Positions 52,787 through 62,949 of a stretch of 64,000 nt of DNA are shown in pieces. The position numbers and the translations under genes were made by a program. The DNA is taken from positions 1 to 64,000 of the forward strand of contig NZ_JALIFP010000013.1 in assembly GCF_022867885.1 (NCBI RefSeq). The letters run 5' to 3'. This stretch comes from Lederbergia sp. NSJ-179. Its GTDB lineage: Bacteria > Bacillota > Bacilli > Bacillales > Bacillaceae_C. Positions within the stretch are counted from its first letter, which is position 1, and every line of letters begins with the position of its first letter. A model generated the notes under the pieces. The model searched no databases. It worked only from the letters and a program-made list of their open reading frames with translations, and was not told the DNA's origin.

Positions 52787-52950
52787 ATGATGACCAATGA
52801 AGAGAGTGTTATCTTGAACAAGATTTTGTCGTTTTTCACAAACTTTCAAATCTATCATTGTTTACCCGTGGAGGCTGTTCCTTTCATAGCATAGGACATG
52901 AATTGACATTAACTTTTAAATGAACCAGTAAATTTCAACAAGGAGGAATT

Positions 52951-53655
52951 ATGATGAAACTAGCGTTAGTAGGAGCCCATTGTGGAGATGTAGAACTTCA
53001 AGCAGGTGCGATTGCCCATAAATATGCAAAGGCGGGACATGAAGTCACTTTTGTTCATTTAACAGCGGGGGAGAAAGGAAATCCGCCTCATATCTCGGTT
53101 GAAGAATATCGTGAGCAAAAAATAAAAGAGTCTGAGAAGGTTGCGGAAATACTTGGCGTAAAGACGATTACGTTGGATTATAAGGATGCAGAGTTAACCT
53201 TTAATGACGAGATTGTAACACGAGTGGCAACCTTATTAAGAAGGATTAAACCGAATGTGGTGATTACCCATTGGGAAAATAGCATCCATTCCGATCATGC
53301 CCTTTGTTACAAAATTGTGCAAGCGGCGCAATTAAAAGCAGGACTTCCTGGTTTTGACCTCGAAGGACTAGCCCCCCATTATTACGGGATTTATCATAGT
53401 GAGAATTGGGAGGATATGGAAGGCTATGTTCCCGATATTTTTGTCGATGTTTCGGAGGAATTTGACATATATTTAGAAGCGTTGTCCCAGTATTGGTTTA
53501 TTATGAATTCCTCCTCTTTCCGTTATTATGATTATTACAAAGCATTAGGAACAGTCCGAGGATGTTTAAACCGGACTCAATATGCGCAAACGTTAAAATT
53601 TCCTACTGGGGCTAATGTTCGAAAAGGCGGCTCTATCCCAGGCTATGAATTATAA
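52951..53655 (+). CDS. PIG-L (LmbE-like) deacetylase homologue with altered active site
   Basis: This 234-residue protein has the PIG-L/LmbE fold: MKLALVGAHCGDVELQAGAIAHKYAKAGHEVTFVHLTAGEKGNPP, then HWENSIHSDHALCYKIVQAAQ with the second metal His. These zinc enzymes remove N-acetyl groups from GlcNAc-type sugars. The usual AHPDDxE motif is AHCGDVE here: the metal His and second Asp remain but the first Asp, normally the catalytic base, is Gly. It is 15 nt upstream of namZ copy 2 and belongs to the mur region. The start is ATG 52951 or 52954 after AGGAGG. Confidence 0.83.
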   Translation: MMKLALVGAHCGDVELQAGAIAHKYAKAGHEVTFVHLTAGEKGNPPHISVEEYREQKIKESEKVAEILGVKTITLDYKDAELTFNDEIVTRVATLLRRIKPNVVITHWENSIHSDHALCYKIVQAAQLKAGLPGFDLEGLAPHYYGIYHSENWEDMEGYVPDIFVDVSEEFDIYLEALSQYWFIMNSSSFRYYDYYKALGTVRGCLNRTQYAQTLKFPTGANVRKGGSIPGYEL

Positions 53656-53670
53656 GAAAGTGGTGAGAGG

Positions 53671-54819
53671 ATGAGAATCGGCCTAGACCTATTTTTGGAA
53701 AAACACTATCAAGCTTTTAAAGGAAAGCGGATCGGCCTATTAACCAATTTAACTGGTGTGAATAAAAAGCTTGTTCCAGCAATTGATTTGTTTTTTGAAC
53801 ATGAGGATATTGATTTAACGGCTCTATATGGACCAGAGCATGGCATTCGCGGAGATGCAAAAGAGGGAGAGCAAGTGGAATCATCGGTAGATCCGTACAC
53901 AGGCCTCCCTGTGTATAGCTTGTACGGGGCATCGAAAAAGCCTAGTAAAGATATGCTCGATCCTGTTGATGTTGTTGTTTTCGATTTACAAGATATTGGC
54001 TCAAGATATTACACGTATATTTATTCTATGGCTTATGTAATGGAGGCCTGTGCTGAATATGGAAAGGAATTTGTTGTTCTCGACCGTCCCAATCCGATTT
54101 CAGGAGTTCCAATGGAAGGAAATTTGGTAGAAAAGGATGTTCGTTCCTTTGTCGGTCTTTATCCAATTCCTAACCGGCATGGAATGACAGTTGGAGAGAT
54201 CGCTCAATTTTACAAACATGAAATGGGCATAGACTGTGAATTGATCGTTATTCAAATGGAGGGATGGGAAAGGCAGCTTTATTATGATGAAACTGATTTA
54301 TTTTGGGTGCCGCCTTCCCCGAATACAACCGGACTGGATATGGCGATTTTGTACCCCGGTACTTGTTTGATCGAGGGAACCAATTTATCAGAAGGAAGAG
54401 GAACAACGAAGCCGTTCGAGTATATTGGTGCGCCTTTTATTGATGGTTACCGGCTCGCAAAAGCCTTCAACCAGAAACAATTGTCGGGGGTTTTGGCTCG
54501 TCCGATTTCTTATGTACCGAATGCACAAAAATATCAAGGTGAAGTATGTCAAGGGGTCCAATTGCATATCGTTGGTCGAAAATCCCTTCACTCTTTGCAA
54601 GCAGGGTTAACGATGATAGAACTTATTGCTAATATGTATCCAAACGATTTTCAATTTACTCAACACCAAAATGGAAAATACTTTTTCGATCTATTAGCGG
54701 GCACCAAGAAATTGCGTGACATCATTTTACGGGGACAAACAGAAGCGTTTTTGGAAGGCTGTCAAGTCCAATTGGAACAATTCCGAAAGCAAAGACAACC
54801 CTATCTTTTATACAAATAG
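53671..54819 (+). CDS. namZ: exo-beta-N-acetylmuramidase (DUF1343), copy 2, no signal peptide
   Basis: This 382-residue protein is a paralogue of the one at 39770, with the same motifs: RIGLLTNLTGVN, YGPEHGIRGDAKEG, FDLQDIGSRYYTYIYSM, VVLDRPNPISG, PNRHGMTVGEIA, WVPPSPNTTG, YPGTCLIEGTNLSEGRGT. It too starts directly with the catalytic domain, so it should act in the cytoplasm, unlike secreted B. subtilis NamZ. It follows the deacetylase homologue by 15 nt and lies in the murQ operon region. Two divergent copies may split substrates. Confidence 0.93.
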   Translation: MRIGLDLFLEKHYQAFKGKRIGLLTNLTGVNKKLVPAIDLFFEHEDIDLTALYGPEHGIRGDAKEGEQVESSVDPYTGLPVYSLYGASKKPSKDMLDPVDVVVFDLQDIGSRYYTYIYSMAYVMEACAEYGKEFVVLDRPNPISGVPMEGNLVEKDVRSFVGLYPIPNRHGMTVGEIAQFYKHEMGIDCELIVIQMEGWERQLYYDETDLFWVPPSPNTTGLDMAILYPGTCLIEGTNLSEGRGTTKPFEYIGAPFIDGYRLAKAFNQKQLSGVLARPISYVPNAQKYQGEVCQGVQLHIVGRKSLHSLQAGLTMIELIANMYPNDFQFTQHQNGKYFFDLLAGTKKLRDIILRGQTEAFLEGCQVQLEQFRKQRQPYLLYK

Positions 54820-54994
54820 GGACGAAGACGATGACTCAGCGCCTTTTGAATGTTTTACGATTGTCAGGGAGCCTAGAGAATGGTAGGATTTTGTTTATAC
54901 GGTGGTTATCAGGGAATCATTTTCTCCTTTTTGGTTAAAAAAGGGTTCTCTATAATTATGTAATGAAAAAAACATTGAGTTAGGATGGAGTCGT

Positions 54995-55891
54995 ATGTCA
55001 TATGCAACGGGTGGTTTGGTCATGCTTTCCGAGATGCTTTCAAAGCTGCCTCCATCGGAAAGAAAAATTGCAACCTATATGTTGGAAAATCCAAGGGAAT
55101 CGATTTCGTTAACAGCCAGTGAGTTGGGAAAAAGAAGCTCTACCAGTAGCGCGGCAGTGATTCGATTGTGTAAATCTCTTGATTTAAAGGGATTACAAGA
55201 ATTAAAGCTTCGAATCGCAGGAGATTTACAAAAAGCGCCTACTCAAGAAATTCGGGATATCGAACCGAATGAATCTAAGTATTCGATTATTGAGAAAATG
55301 ACATCAAACAGTATCCAAACATTAAAAGAAACAGCCGAACTGTTAAGTGCAGAAGAGTTATCTAAAGCGATCGAAGCCATCGAGAACGCGTCGACTATTC
55401 ATCTCTTTGGTGTAGGGGCTTCCTTTATAAGTGCAGAGGATGCCCAACAAAAGTTTTTAAGAATCAATAAAAATGCGCTCGCTTTTAATGATCTGCATAT
55501 GGCCGCCACAGTTGTAGCGAATGCAAGAAAAAATGATGTTGTGATGGGTATTTCTTTTTCAGGTGGTACGTTCGAAGTGGCGAAAATTTTGGAATTGGCA
55601 AATAAACAAGGGGCAACAACGATTAGTTTGACAAAATATGGTTCATCCATTGTCTCGGAACAGGCAGATATTCGCCTATACATTTCAGCGACAAAGGAGC
55701 CTACTTTCCGAAGTGGGGCCACCTCTTCTCGAATAGCCCAGCTCCATGCTATCGATATCTTATTTATGTGTGTAGCTTCACAACAATATGAAGCAGCCAT
55801 TCATTCCATTGATGAAACAAGGGAAGCCATTCATTTTATTAAAAAGAGTCAATCGGGGCGCACGCGAAAGCAGAGTTCAGCGAATGAATAA
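54995..55891 (+). CDS. murR: MurR/RpiR-family transcriptional regulator
   Basis: This 298-residue regulator has an RpiR-type helix-turn-helix (residues 8-80: LSKLPPSERKIATYMLENPRESISLTASELGKRSSTSSAAVIRLCKSLDLKGLQELKL) and a SIS sugar-phosphate domain (about 125-260: IHLFGVGASFISAEDAQQKF, VVMGISFSGGTFEVAKILELA). MurR in B. subtilis is encoded next to murQ and senses MurNAc-6-phosphate. A TATAAT -10 at 54951-54956 suggests its own promoter. MurR is preferred over other RpiR members because of the neighbours. Confidence 0.85.
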   Translation: MSYATGGLVMLSEMLSKLPPSERKIATYMLENPRESISLTASELGKRSSTSSAAVIRLCKSLDLKGLQELKLRIAGDLQKAPTQEIRDIEPNESKYSIIEKMTSNSIQTLKETAELLSAEELSKAIEAIENASTIHLFGVGASFISAEDAQQKFLRINKNALAFNDLHMAATVVANARKNDVVMGISFSGGTFEVAKILELANKQGATTISLTKYGSSIVSEQADIRLYISATKEPTFRSGATSSRIAQLHAIDILFMCVASQQYEAAIHSIDETREAIHFIKKSQSGRTRKQSSANE

Positions 55892-55921
55892 AGCATCCAT
55901 CCGCATGACAATGAAGGATAG

Positions 55922-55958
55922 AAAAGACGACATGATGGAGAATTCATGCCGTCTTTTT
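55922..55958 (+). terminator. murR terminator
   Basis: AAAAGACGACAT (55922-55933) pairs with ATGCCGTCTTTT (from 55946) with one mismatch, ending in TTTTT. Confidence 0.7.
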
Positions 55959-56070
55959 GCCGTCTCAAAAAATGATGAATCACATAGTGAAAAAGCGCGT
56001 ATGAATGACAGAAACAAGATTTTTAGCATAGGCTAAAGTGGAGGCACTTCTTCAGAGAGGAGATGATGGA

Positions 56071-57165
56071 ATGAGCGGAAGGATTTTACGCTATTTTGCT
56101 GGGGGAAATACAGCTAAAGGCTTTTATAGTTTATATGATTCTAATTTGGCTCACTTGGAAAGAGTATTGCTATTGACCGGTAGATCTCAGACAGAAAAAA
56201 CAGAATTGATCGAGAGGCTGCTGGAAAAATGGGAGGACGATACCGTATCTGTAGAAATAATACACAGGGCAAGCCACCCGGATCAGATCGAAGGCTTTAT
56301 TATTCGTGAGAAGGGATTTGCGATTGTGGATGCTGATCCTCCTCGTAGGATTGGGAAGGAGTATGTGGGGCCACAATGGGAAACGATCGATCTTGAGCAA
56401 GCAGACCGAGCGAGCCAATGGGTAGACATTCAAAAGGAAATAGACTTATTACAAGGAAAAATCAAGGAACAATATGAAAAAGCGTATAAGGCATACGCAA
56501 GAGCTCTCCGCATCCATGATGATTGGGAAGGTATCTACATTGGGAAAATGGATTTTGCCAAAGCAGATCGGGTGACAGAAGAACTTTTATCCAACTTGTT
56601 TCAAGAGACGGAAAATCAGACCAGGAAGGGGACGATTTTGCGACGCTTCTTAGGAGCGGCTACCCCTGTTGGAGCTGTTGATTTTGTTGATAATATTACG
56701 GAAGACTTGCAAGCTAGATTCTTTTTAAAAGGGCGGGCAGGTACAGGGAAATCAACCTTACTAAAAAAGATCGTCACTGAGGCCGAAAGACGCGGGTATG
56801 ATCTTGAAGTTTATCATTGCGGTTTTGATCCCGGAAGTCTTGATATGGTCGTTGTTCGTGAATTGGGTTGGACCGTATTCGACAGCACCGCCCCTCATGA
56901 ATATTTTCCGGATCGACCAGGTGATAGCGTAATTGATATGTACGAACTTGCTGTTGCGCCTGGGACAGACGAAGCATTCGCAGAGGAAATTGCCCATATT
57001 GAAGCAAAATACCGCGAACAAATGAAGTTAGGGAAAATTCATTTGGCTGAGGCGCAGAAATTTCAGGATCAGTTAGAAACCCTATACATGGATAACAGCA
57101 AACATAATCCATCTAATCCGATTTACCATGAACTCGAAAAGTTGATTGATGAGTACATGAAATGA
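56071..57165 (+). CDS. P-loop ATPase with internally duplicated halves (PRK06851-type)
   Basis: This 364-residue protein consists of two similar halves. The first (about 28-125) reads RVLLLTGRSQTEKTELIERLL..., the second (about 220-320) ARFFLKGRAGTGKSTLLKKIV.... Both continue with a VEIIHRASHPDQIEGFIIRE or LEVYHCGFDPGSLDMVVVRE block. Only the second has an intact Walker A (GRAGTGKST); the first has lost the GK pair (GRSQTEKTE). It resembles the uncharacterised PRK06851 family. Start ATG 56071 after GAGAGGAG. It stands between the mur and galactosamine clusters, its role unknown. Confidence 0.78.
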   Translation: MSGRILRYFAGGNTAKGFYSLYDSNLAHLERVLLLTGRSQTEKTELIERLLEKWEDDTVSVEIIHRASHPDQIEGFIIREKGFAIVDADPPRRIGKEYVGPQWETIDLEQADRASQWVDIQKEIDLLQGKIKEQYEKAYKAYARALRIHDDWEGIYIGKMDFAKADRVTEELLSNLFQETENQTRKGTILRRFLGAATPVGAVDFVDNITEDLQARFFLKGRAGTGKSTLLKKIVTEAERRGYDLEVYHCGFDPGSLDMVVVRELGWTVFDSTAPHEYFPDRPGDSVIDMYELAVAPGTDEAFAEEIAHIEAKYREQMKLGKIHLAEAQKFQDQLETLYMDNSKHNPSNPIYHELEKLIDEYMK

Positions 57166-57172
57166 CTAGCCA

Positions 57173-57202
57173 ATCCCCCACTTGAAACATAGAGGGGGGA
57201 TG
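57173..57202 (+). terminator. hairpin after the duplicated ATPase gene
   Basis: ATCCCCC (57173-57179) pairs with GGGGGAT (57196-57202). It lies 8 bp after the stop, followed by GGATTTAT, so the T-run is short. Confidence 0.5.
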
Positions 57203-57325
57203 GATTTATCCAGATTGCTTAGCGATGCTCAAAGCGCTATGCCGCCGCGACCTTCTCTGTTCTTTTTTCTATGAAATTCATCCAACATCTTTCATTCTCG
57301 TTCATAAGATGGTAAAATGGACATA

Positions 57326-57335
57326 CTGGTCATAA
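57326..57335. promoter_or_regulatory. candidate GntR operator upstream of gntR
   Basis: CTGGTCATAA here shares CTGGTCAT with the palindromic site at 58136-58149 before agaS. It is about 55 bp upstream of the GntR gene and just after a TAAAAT -10-like sequence (57313-57318), consistent with autoregulation. Confidence 0.35.
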
Positions 57336-57388
57336 CAACATACTTTAAGGATGTGTTTGCCTACTTGGCTAGATGAAGGAGAAGAAGA

Positions 57389-58108
57389 ATGATGCAGAAA
57401 GATAGTCGCTTGCCCCTTTATTATCAATTAATGGACAGCATTGTAGAGAAAATTGATTCAGGGGAGCTAAAGGAACATGATAAACTTCCATCAGAGCGCG
57501 AATTATGTGAGATGTACAATGTCAGTCGCACAACGGTAAGGCAAGCGATGCAAGAATTGGAAAAAGAACATTATATTTATAAACAGCACGGAAAAGGCAC
57601 GTTTGTCTCAGCGAAAACGATTGATCAAAGTCTTGTAAAGTTTTATAGTTTCACAGAGGAAATGAAAAAAATCAATAAGGTCCCTACCACAAAGGTCTTG
57701 GCGTTTGAAAAAGTCTCCAGTGATGCTTCACTCGCCAAAAGAATGAGACTTTCTGAAGGGGAAGAGTTATATAAAATTACAAGACTAAGGCTAGCGGACG
57801 AAGTCCCTATGCTGTATGAGATTTCCTATCTGCCTGTAGCAAAATTTCCTGATTTAAAAGCAGAGACTTTACAAAAGCAGCCAATGTATACGATATTTCG
57901 CGATCTTTACCACGTTCAAATCACAAAAGCAAAGGAACGTTTCCGATCCGTGCCAACTTTGCCAAAAGAAGCAGGATTTCTGCAAATTCAAGAGGGGGAG
58001 CCTAGTCTTTTAATTGAAAGGCTTACCTTTGAAAATGACATGGTGATTGAGTATACATACACCATTGCAAGAGGAGATAAATTCACCTATTCAGTAGAAT
58101 TAACCTAG
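57389..58108 (+). CDS. GntR-family regulator, HutC/UTRA type (NagR-like)
   Basis: This 239-residue protein has a GntR winged helix (residues 8-75: PLYYQLMDSIVEKIDSGELKEHDKLPSERELCEMYNVSRTTVRQAMQELEKEHYIYKQHGKGTFVS) and a C-terminal UTRA ligand domain (LSEGEELYKITRLRLADEVPMLYEISYLP, YTIARGDKFTYSVEL). B. subtilis NagR and streptomycete DasR, which sense amino-sugar phosphates, belong to this type. It is the first gene of the galactosamine operon and probably represses it. Starts at ATG 57389 or 57392 after AAGGAGA. Confidence 0.9.
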   Translation: MMQKDSRLPLYYQLMDSIVEKIDSGELKEHDKLPSERELCEMYNVSRTTVRQAMQELEKEHYIYKQHGKGTFVSAKTIDQSLVKFYSFTEEMKKINKVPTTKVLAFEKVSSDASLAKRMRLSEGEELYKITRLRLADEVPMLYEISYLPVAKFPDLKAETLQKQPMYTIFRDLYHVQITKAKERFRSVPTLPKEAGFLQIQEGEPSLLIERLTFENDMVIEYTYTIARGDKFTYSVELT

Positions 58109-58135
58109 CAGTAGGTGAATAGCTTCATTCACTAT

Positions 58136-58151
58136 CTGGTCATGATGACAT
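58136..58151. promoter_or_regulatory. candidate GntR operator upstream of agaS
   Basis: GTCATGATGAC (58139-58149) is a perfect 5-1-5 palindrome within CTGGTCATGATGACAT. The left part repeats the CTGGTCAT found upstream of the GntR gene itself. It lies 25 bp upstream of the agaS start. Confidence 0.45.
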
Positions 58152-58173
58152 TACATGAGAGGAAGGATATACG

Positions 58174-60187
<2,014 letters not shown>

Positions 60188-60195
60188 GTCAAAAG

Positions 60196-61128
60196 ATGAT
60201 TGTTACTGTCACTTTAAACCCTGCGGTCGATATTTCCTATAAAGTGAATCATTTTCAAATTGGTCATGGCCACCGAGTAGAGGCTGGCAGGAAGACGGCA
60301 GGTGGAAAAGGGTTAAACGTATCTCGTGTGTTAAAAAAGTTAGGAGAGACCCCTATATGTACAGGCTTTTTAGGTGGACATAATGGAGAATGGATTGAAG
60401 ATCAGCTTAAGCAAGAAAAGTTGGATCATGCCTTTATTGCGATTGCGGAAGAAACGAGAACTTGTCTCGCTTTTCTGGATGAAGAGCAGGGGACTCAAAC
60501 TGAATTGATGGAAAGGGGGCCTGTGATATCCGCGGAAAAACAGGAAGAGTTTGAAGCGATTTTTAAGGAATTATTGGGAGAAGCAAGCTTCGTTATTGCC
60601 TCTGGAAGTCTTGCTTCTGGTATTCCTAATACTTATTATCGCGACATTTGTGAATGGGCACATGCCGCGCATATTCCTGTTCTATTGGATACAAGCGGGG
60701 AAGCTCTGAAAGAGGGGATTGCCGGAAAACCGTTTTTAATTAAACCGAATCAAGAGGAATTATCGCAATATATGAATCTACCACAATTAAGTTTTGAGAG
60801 CCAAGTCGATGCGGCAAAAGCGATTTGTGCTCGCGGAGTGAAGTATGTGCTCCTCTCGCTTGGAAAAGATGGCGCTATTCTGGTTGAAGAAGGTAGAGTG
60901 CTGAGAGCTGAATTGCCGGCAGTCAAGGTTGTCAATCCAGTTGGTTCAGGGGATAGTATGATAGCAGGAATGGCTTATGCTCTGCAAAGAGGATACCCGC
61001 TTGCAGAATGCCTTAAATGGGCCTGTGCATCTGGGACAGCGAATGCGATGGAGCCAGAAACAGGCATGATTCAGCCGCAGATCGTACGAGAATTAGTAGC
61101 AAGAATAAACGTTCATGAGGAAATATAG
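60196..61128 (+). CDS. PfkB-family sugar-phosphate kinase (tagatose-6-phosphate kinase-like)
   Basis: This 310-residue kinase has the 1-phosphofructokinase/LacC pattern: MIVTVTLNPAVDISYKVNHF, AGGKGLNVSRVLKKLGE, FLIKPNQEEL and the ATP-site/catalytic VNPVGSGDSMIAGMAYALQRG with the catalytic Asp. In this operon the expected reaction is tagatose-6-phosphate plus ATP to tagatose-1,6-bisphosphate, between AgaS and the aldolase. Fructose-1-phosphate kinase cannot be excluded by sequence. It starts 9 nt after the aldolase stop; the ribosome site (TAGGT) is weak, which suggests coupling. Confidence 0.87.
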   Translation: MIVTVTLNPAVDISYKVNHFQIGHGHRVEAGRKTAGGKGLNVSRVLKKLGETPICTGFLGGHNGEWIEDQLKQEKLDHAFIAIAEETRTCLAFLDEEQGTQTELMERGPVISAEKQEEFEAIFKELLGEASFVIASGSLASGIPNTYYRDICEWAHAAHIPVLLDTSGEALKEGIAGKPFLIKPNQEELSQYMNLPQLSFESQVDAAKAICARGVKYVLLSLGKDGAILVEEGRVLRAELPAVKVVNPVGSGDSMIAGMAYALQRGYPLAECLKWACASGTANAMEPETGMIQPQIVRELVARINVHEEI

Positions 61129-61136
61129 GGGAGGTG

Positions 61137-61168
61137 TTCCAAAAGGATTTTTTTCAGGACTTTTGGAA
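61137..61168 (+). terminator. inverted repeat between the kinase and GH123 genes
   Basis: TTCCAAAAG (61137-61145) pairs perfectly with CTTTTGGAA (61160-61168) around a T-rich loop. The following tail is A-rich rather than T-rich, so it may only partly stop transcription and set a lower level for the downstream gene. Confidence 0.45.
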
Positions 61169-61243
61169 AAACCCCATGAAACGTATTGACAGCGATTTCG
61201 AGTTTTTGATAGATAAGCTCGAACATGAAAGGAGACCGTTATC

Positions 61244-62890
61244 ATGCAATTCCAATTAACCGATTCTTTGGAAAAGGTTTTTCCGAACATTCAGCCGAGA
61301 GTTTTGGCGAACAATGCCTTTACTGTTTTTCAAAAAGAGCAATTTTCATTCCAATTAGCTTATTACAACAAAGAGACAGAAAATAAAATGATTCAGCTTC
61401 AAGTCGGAGCTGCAGATGATATTGAAGTTGCCCTCAGTCATGTAAAAAAGGTGCCGTCTGAATTACCGGCTTATCCAGACCGGCATGATGCCAATTATTT
61501 ATCAACAGAGCCAGGGTTGTACCCGGATTTCCTTGAGCCCATCTCTACGCAGGAAATCGTTTTAGAAACAGACGGTTGGAACGCCATATGGGTGGATGTG
61601 CAGCCTGGGAATTCCGTTTCAGGGAAGCGAGCGGTTCAGATTACCGCGCTCGATCAGGAGGGGGAACCTCTTTATCAGGGTGTTGTCTATATCCGCGTTC
61701 TTCCTTATGAACTCCCTGAGCAAACCTTAATTCATACGGAATGGTTTCATGCTGATTGTTTAGCAGATTACTATCAAGTGGAGGCTTTTTCTGAAGATCA
61801 TTGGAAAATAGTCGAAAATTTTATTCAAATGGCAAGTGAAAATGGCATCAATATGATTCTCACTCCGGTTTTCACACAGCCATTGGATACGGAAGTAGGT
61901 GGGGAACGAACAACGGTTCAATTGGTGCGAATGGCTTATGAGGATGGGGAATATAGTTTTGACTTTTCTCTTTTAAAAAGATGGCTGGAGATTTGTGAAC
62001 GTCAGAGAATGAAATATATTGAAATCGCCCATTTATTTACGCAATGGGGGGCGGAATTCACCCCGAAAATAATGGTAGAGGAGAATGGGCAGTTAACAAA
62101 GAAATTTGGCTGGCATGTGCGGGCAGACAGTGAAGAGTATCGAGAATTTTTGCAAGCCTTCCTCCCGGCATTAACAGATTTTTTGAAGGAAAACTGGTCA
62201 CAAGCGCATGTTTATTTTCATATTTCGGATGAGCCTAGTAAAGAAAATCTACCGATGTATTCGAAAGCGAAGGAATTGGTAGAGCCTCTTTTGAAAGGGT
62301 TTCACATCATTGATGCCTTAAGTGATTATAACTTTTACGAGCAAGGGGTGGTGGCAAAGCCAGTAGTGGCTTCTAGCCATATCCAGCCTTTTCTAGAGCA
62401 TCAGGTTTCTGGGCTTTGGACCTATTATTGCTGCTCGCAAAATGTCGGTGTAAGTAATCGTTTCATGGCGATGCCTTCTGCAAGAAATAGAATCATTGCG
62501 ACGCAGTTATTTAAATATGACATTGAAGGGTTTCTGCAATGGGGATATAACTTTTATAATAGCCAATTTTCGAAAGAGCCCATTGATCCTTATAAAATGA
62601 CCGATGCTAAAAAGGCCTTCCCGTCCGGAGATCCCTTTATCGTGTACCCTGGGAAAAATGGAGAAGCATTAGCCTCCATTCGGTTAAGGGTATTCTATCA
62701 AGCTTTACAAGATTTACGTGCCTTCCAATGGCTTGCAGAGTTAAAAGGAAAAGAAGTGGTACTTGAGAAAATAGAGAAACAGGGAGAAATAAGTTTTACG
62801 AAATATCCACAAGAGCCGAGCTATCTATTCGAATTACGTGAAGAAGTCAATCAAGCGATTGAAGAGGCTTTACGCTCATCCAGTAATTGA
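61244..62890 (+). CDS. GH123/DUF4091 glycoside hydrolase, cytoplasmic
   Basis: This 548-residue protein has an N-terminal beta-sandwich region (about 1-155) and a TIM-barrel of the DUF4091/GH123 type (about 160-510). GH123 enzymes are beta-N-acetylgalactosaminidases, typified by NgaP of Paenibacillus, that use an adjacent Asp-Glu pair in substrate-assisted catalysis; the pair is visible in VYFHISDEPSKENL near residue 328. Supporting blocks are LIHTEWFHADCLADYY and GFLQWGYNFYNSQFS. There is no signal peptide, so imported glycans would be cleaved inside the cell. Position after AgaS, aldolase and kinase genes supports GalNAc as product. Start ATG 61244 after AAAGGAGA. Confidence 0.85.
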   Translation: MQFQLTDSLEKVFPNIQPRVLANNAFTVFQKEQFSFQLAYYNKETENKMIQLQVGAADDIEVALSHVKKVPSELPAYPDRHDANYLSTEPGLYPDFLEPISTQEIVLETDGWNAIWVDVQPGNSVSGKRAVQITALDQEGEPLYQGVVYIRVLPYELPEQTLIHTEWFHADCLADYYQVEAFSEDHWKIVENFIQMASENGINMILTPVFTQPLDTEVGGERTTVQLVRMAYEDGEYSFDFSLLKRWLEICERQRMKYIEIAHLFTQWGAEFTPKIMVEENGQLTKKFGWHVRADSEEYREFLQAFLPALTDFLKENWSQAHVYFHISDEPSKENLPMYSKAKELVEPLLKGFHIIDALSDYNFYEQGVVAKPVVASSHIQPFLEHQVSGLWTYYCCSQNVGVSNRFMAMPSARNRIIATQLFKYDIEGFLQWGYNFYNSQFSKEPIDPYKMTDAKKAFPSGDPFIVYPGKNGEALASIRLRVFYQALQDLRAFQWLAELKGKEVVLEKIEKQGEISFTKYPQEPSYLFELREEVNQAIEEALRSSSN

Positions 62891-62949
62891 GACTAAAAGT
62901 TTCAATGGAAATAAACAAAATTCGTATAATTTATTCGGGAGTGATAAGT

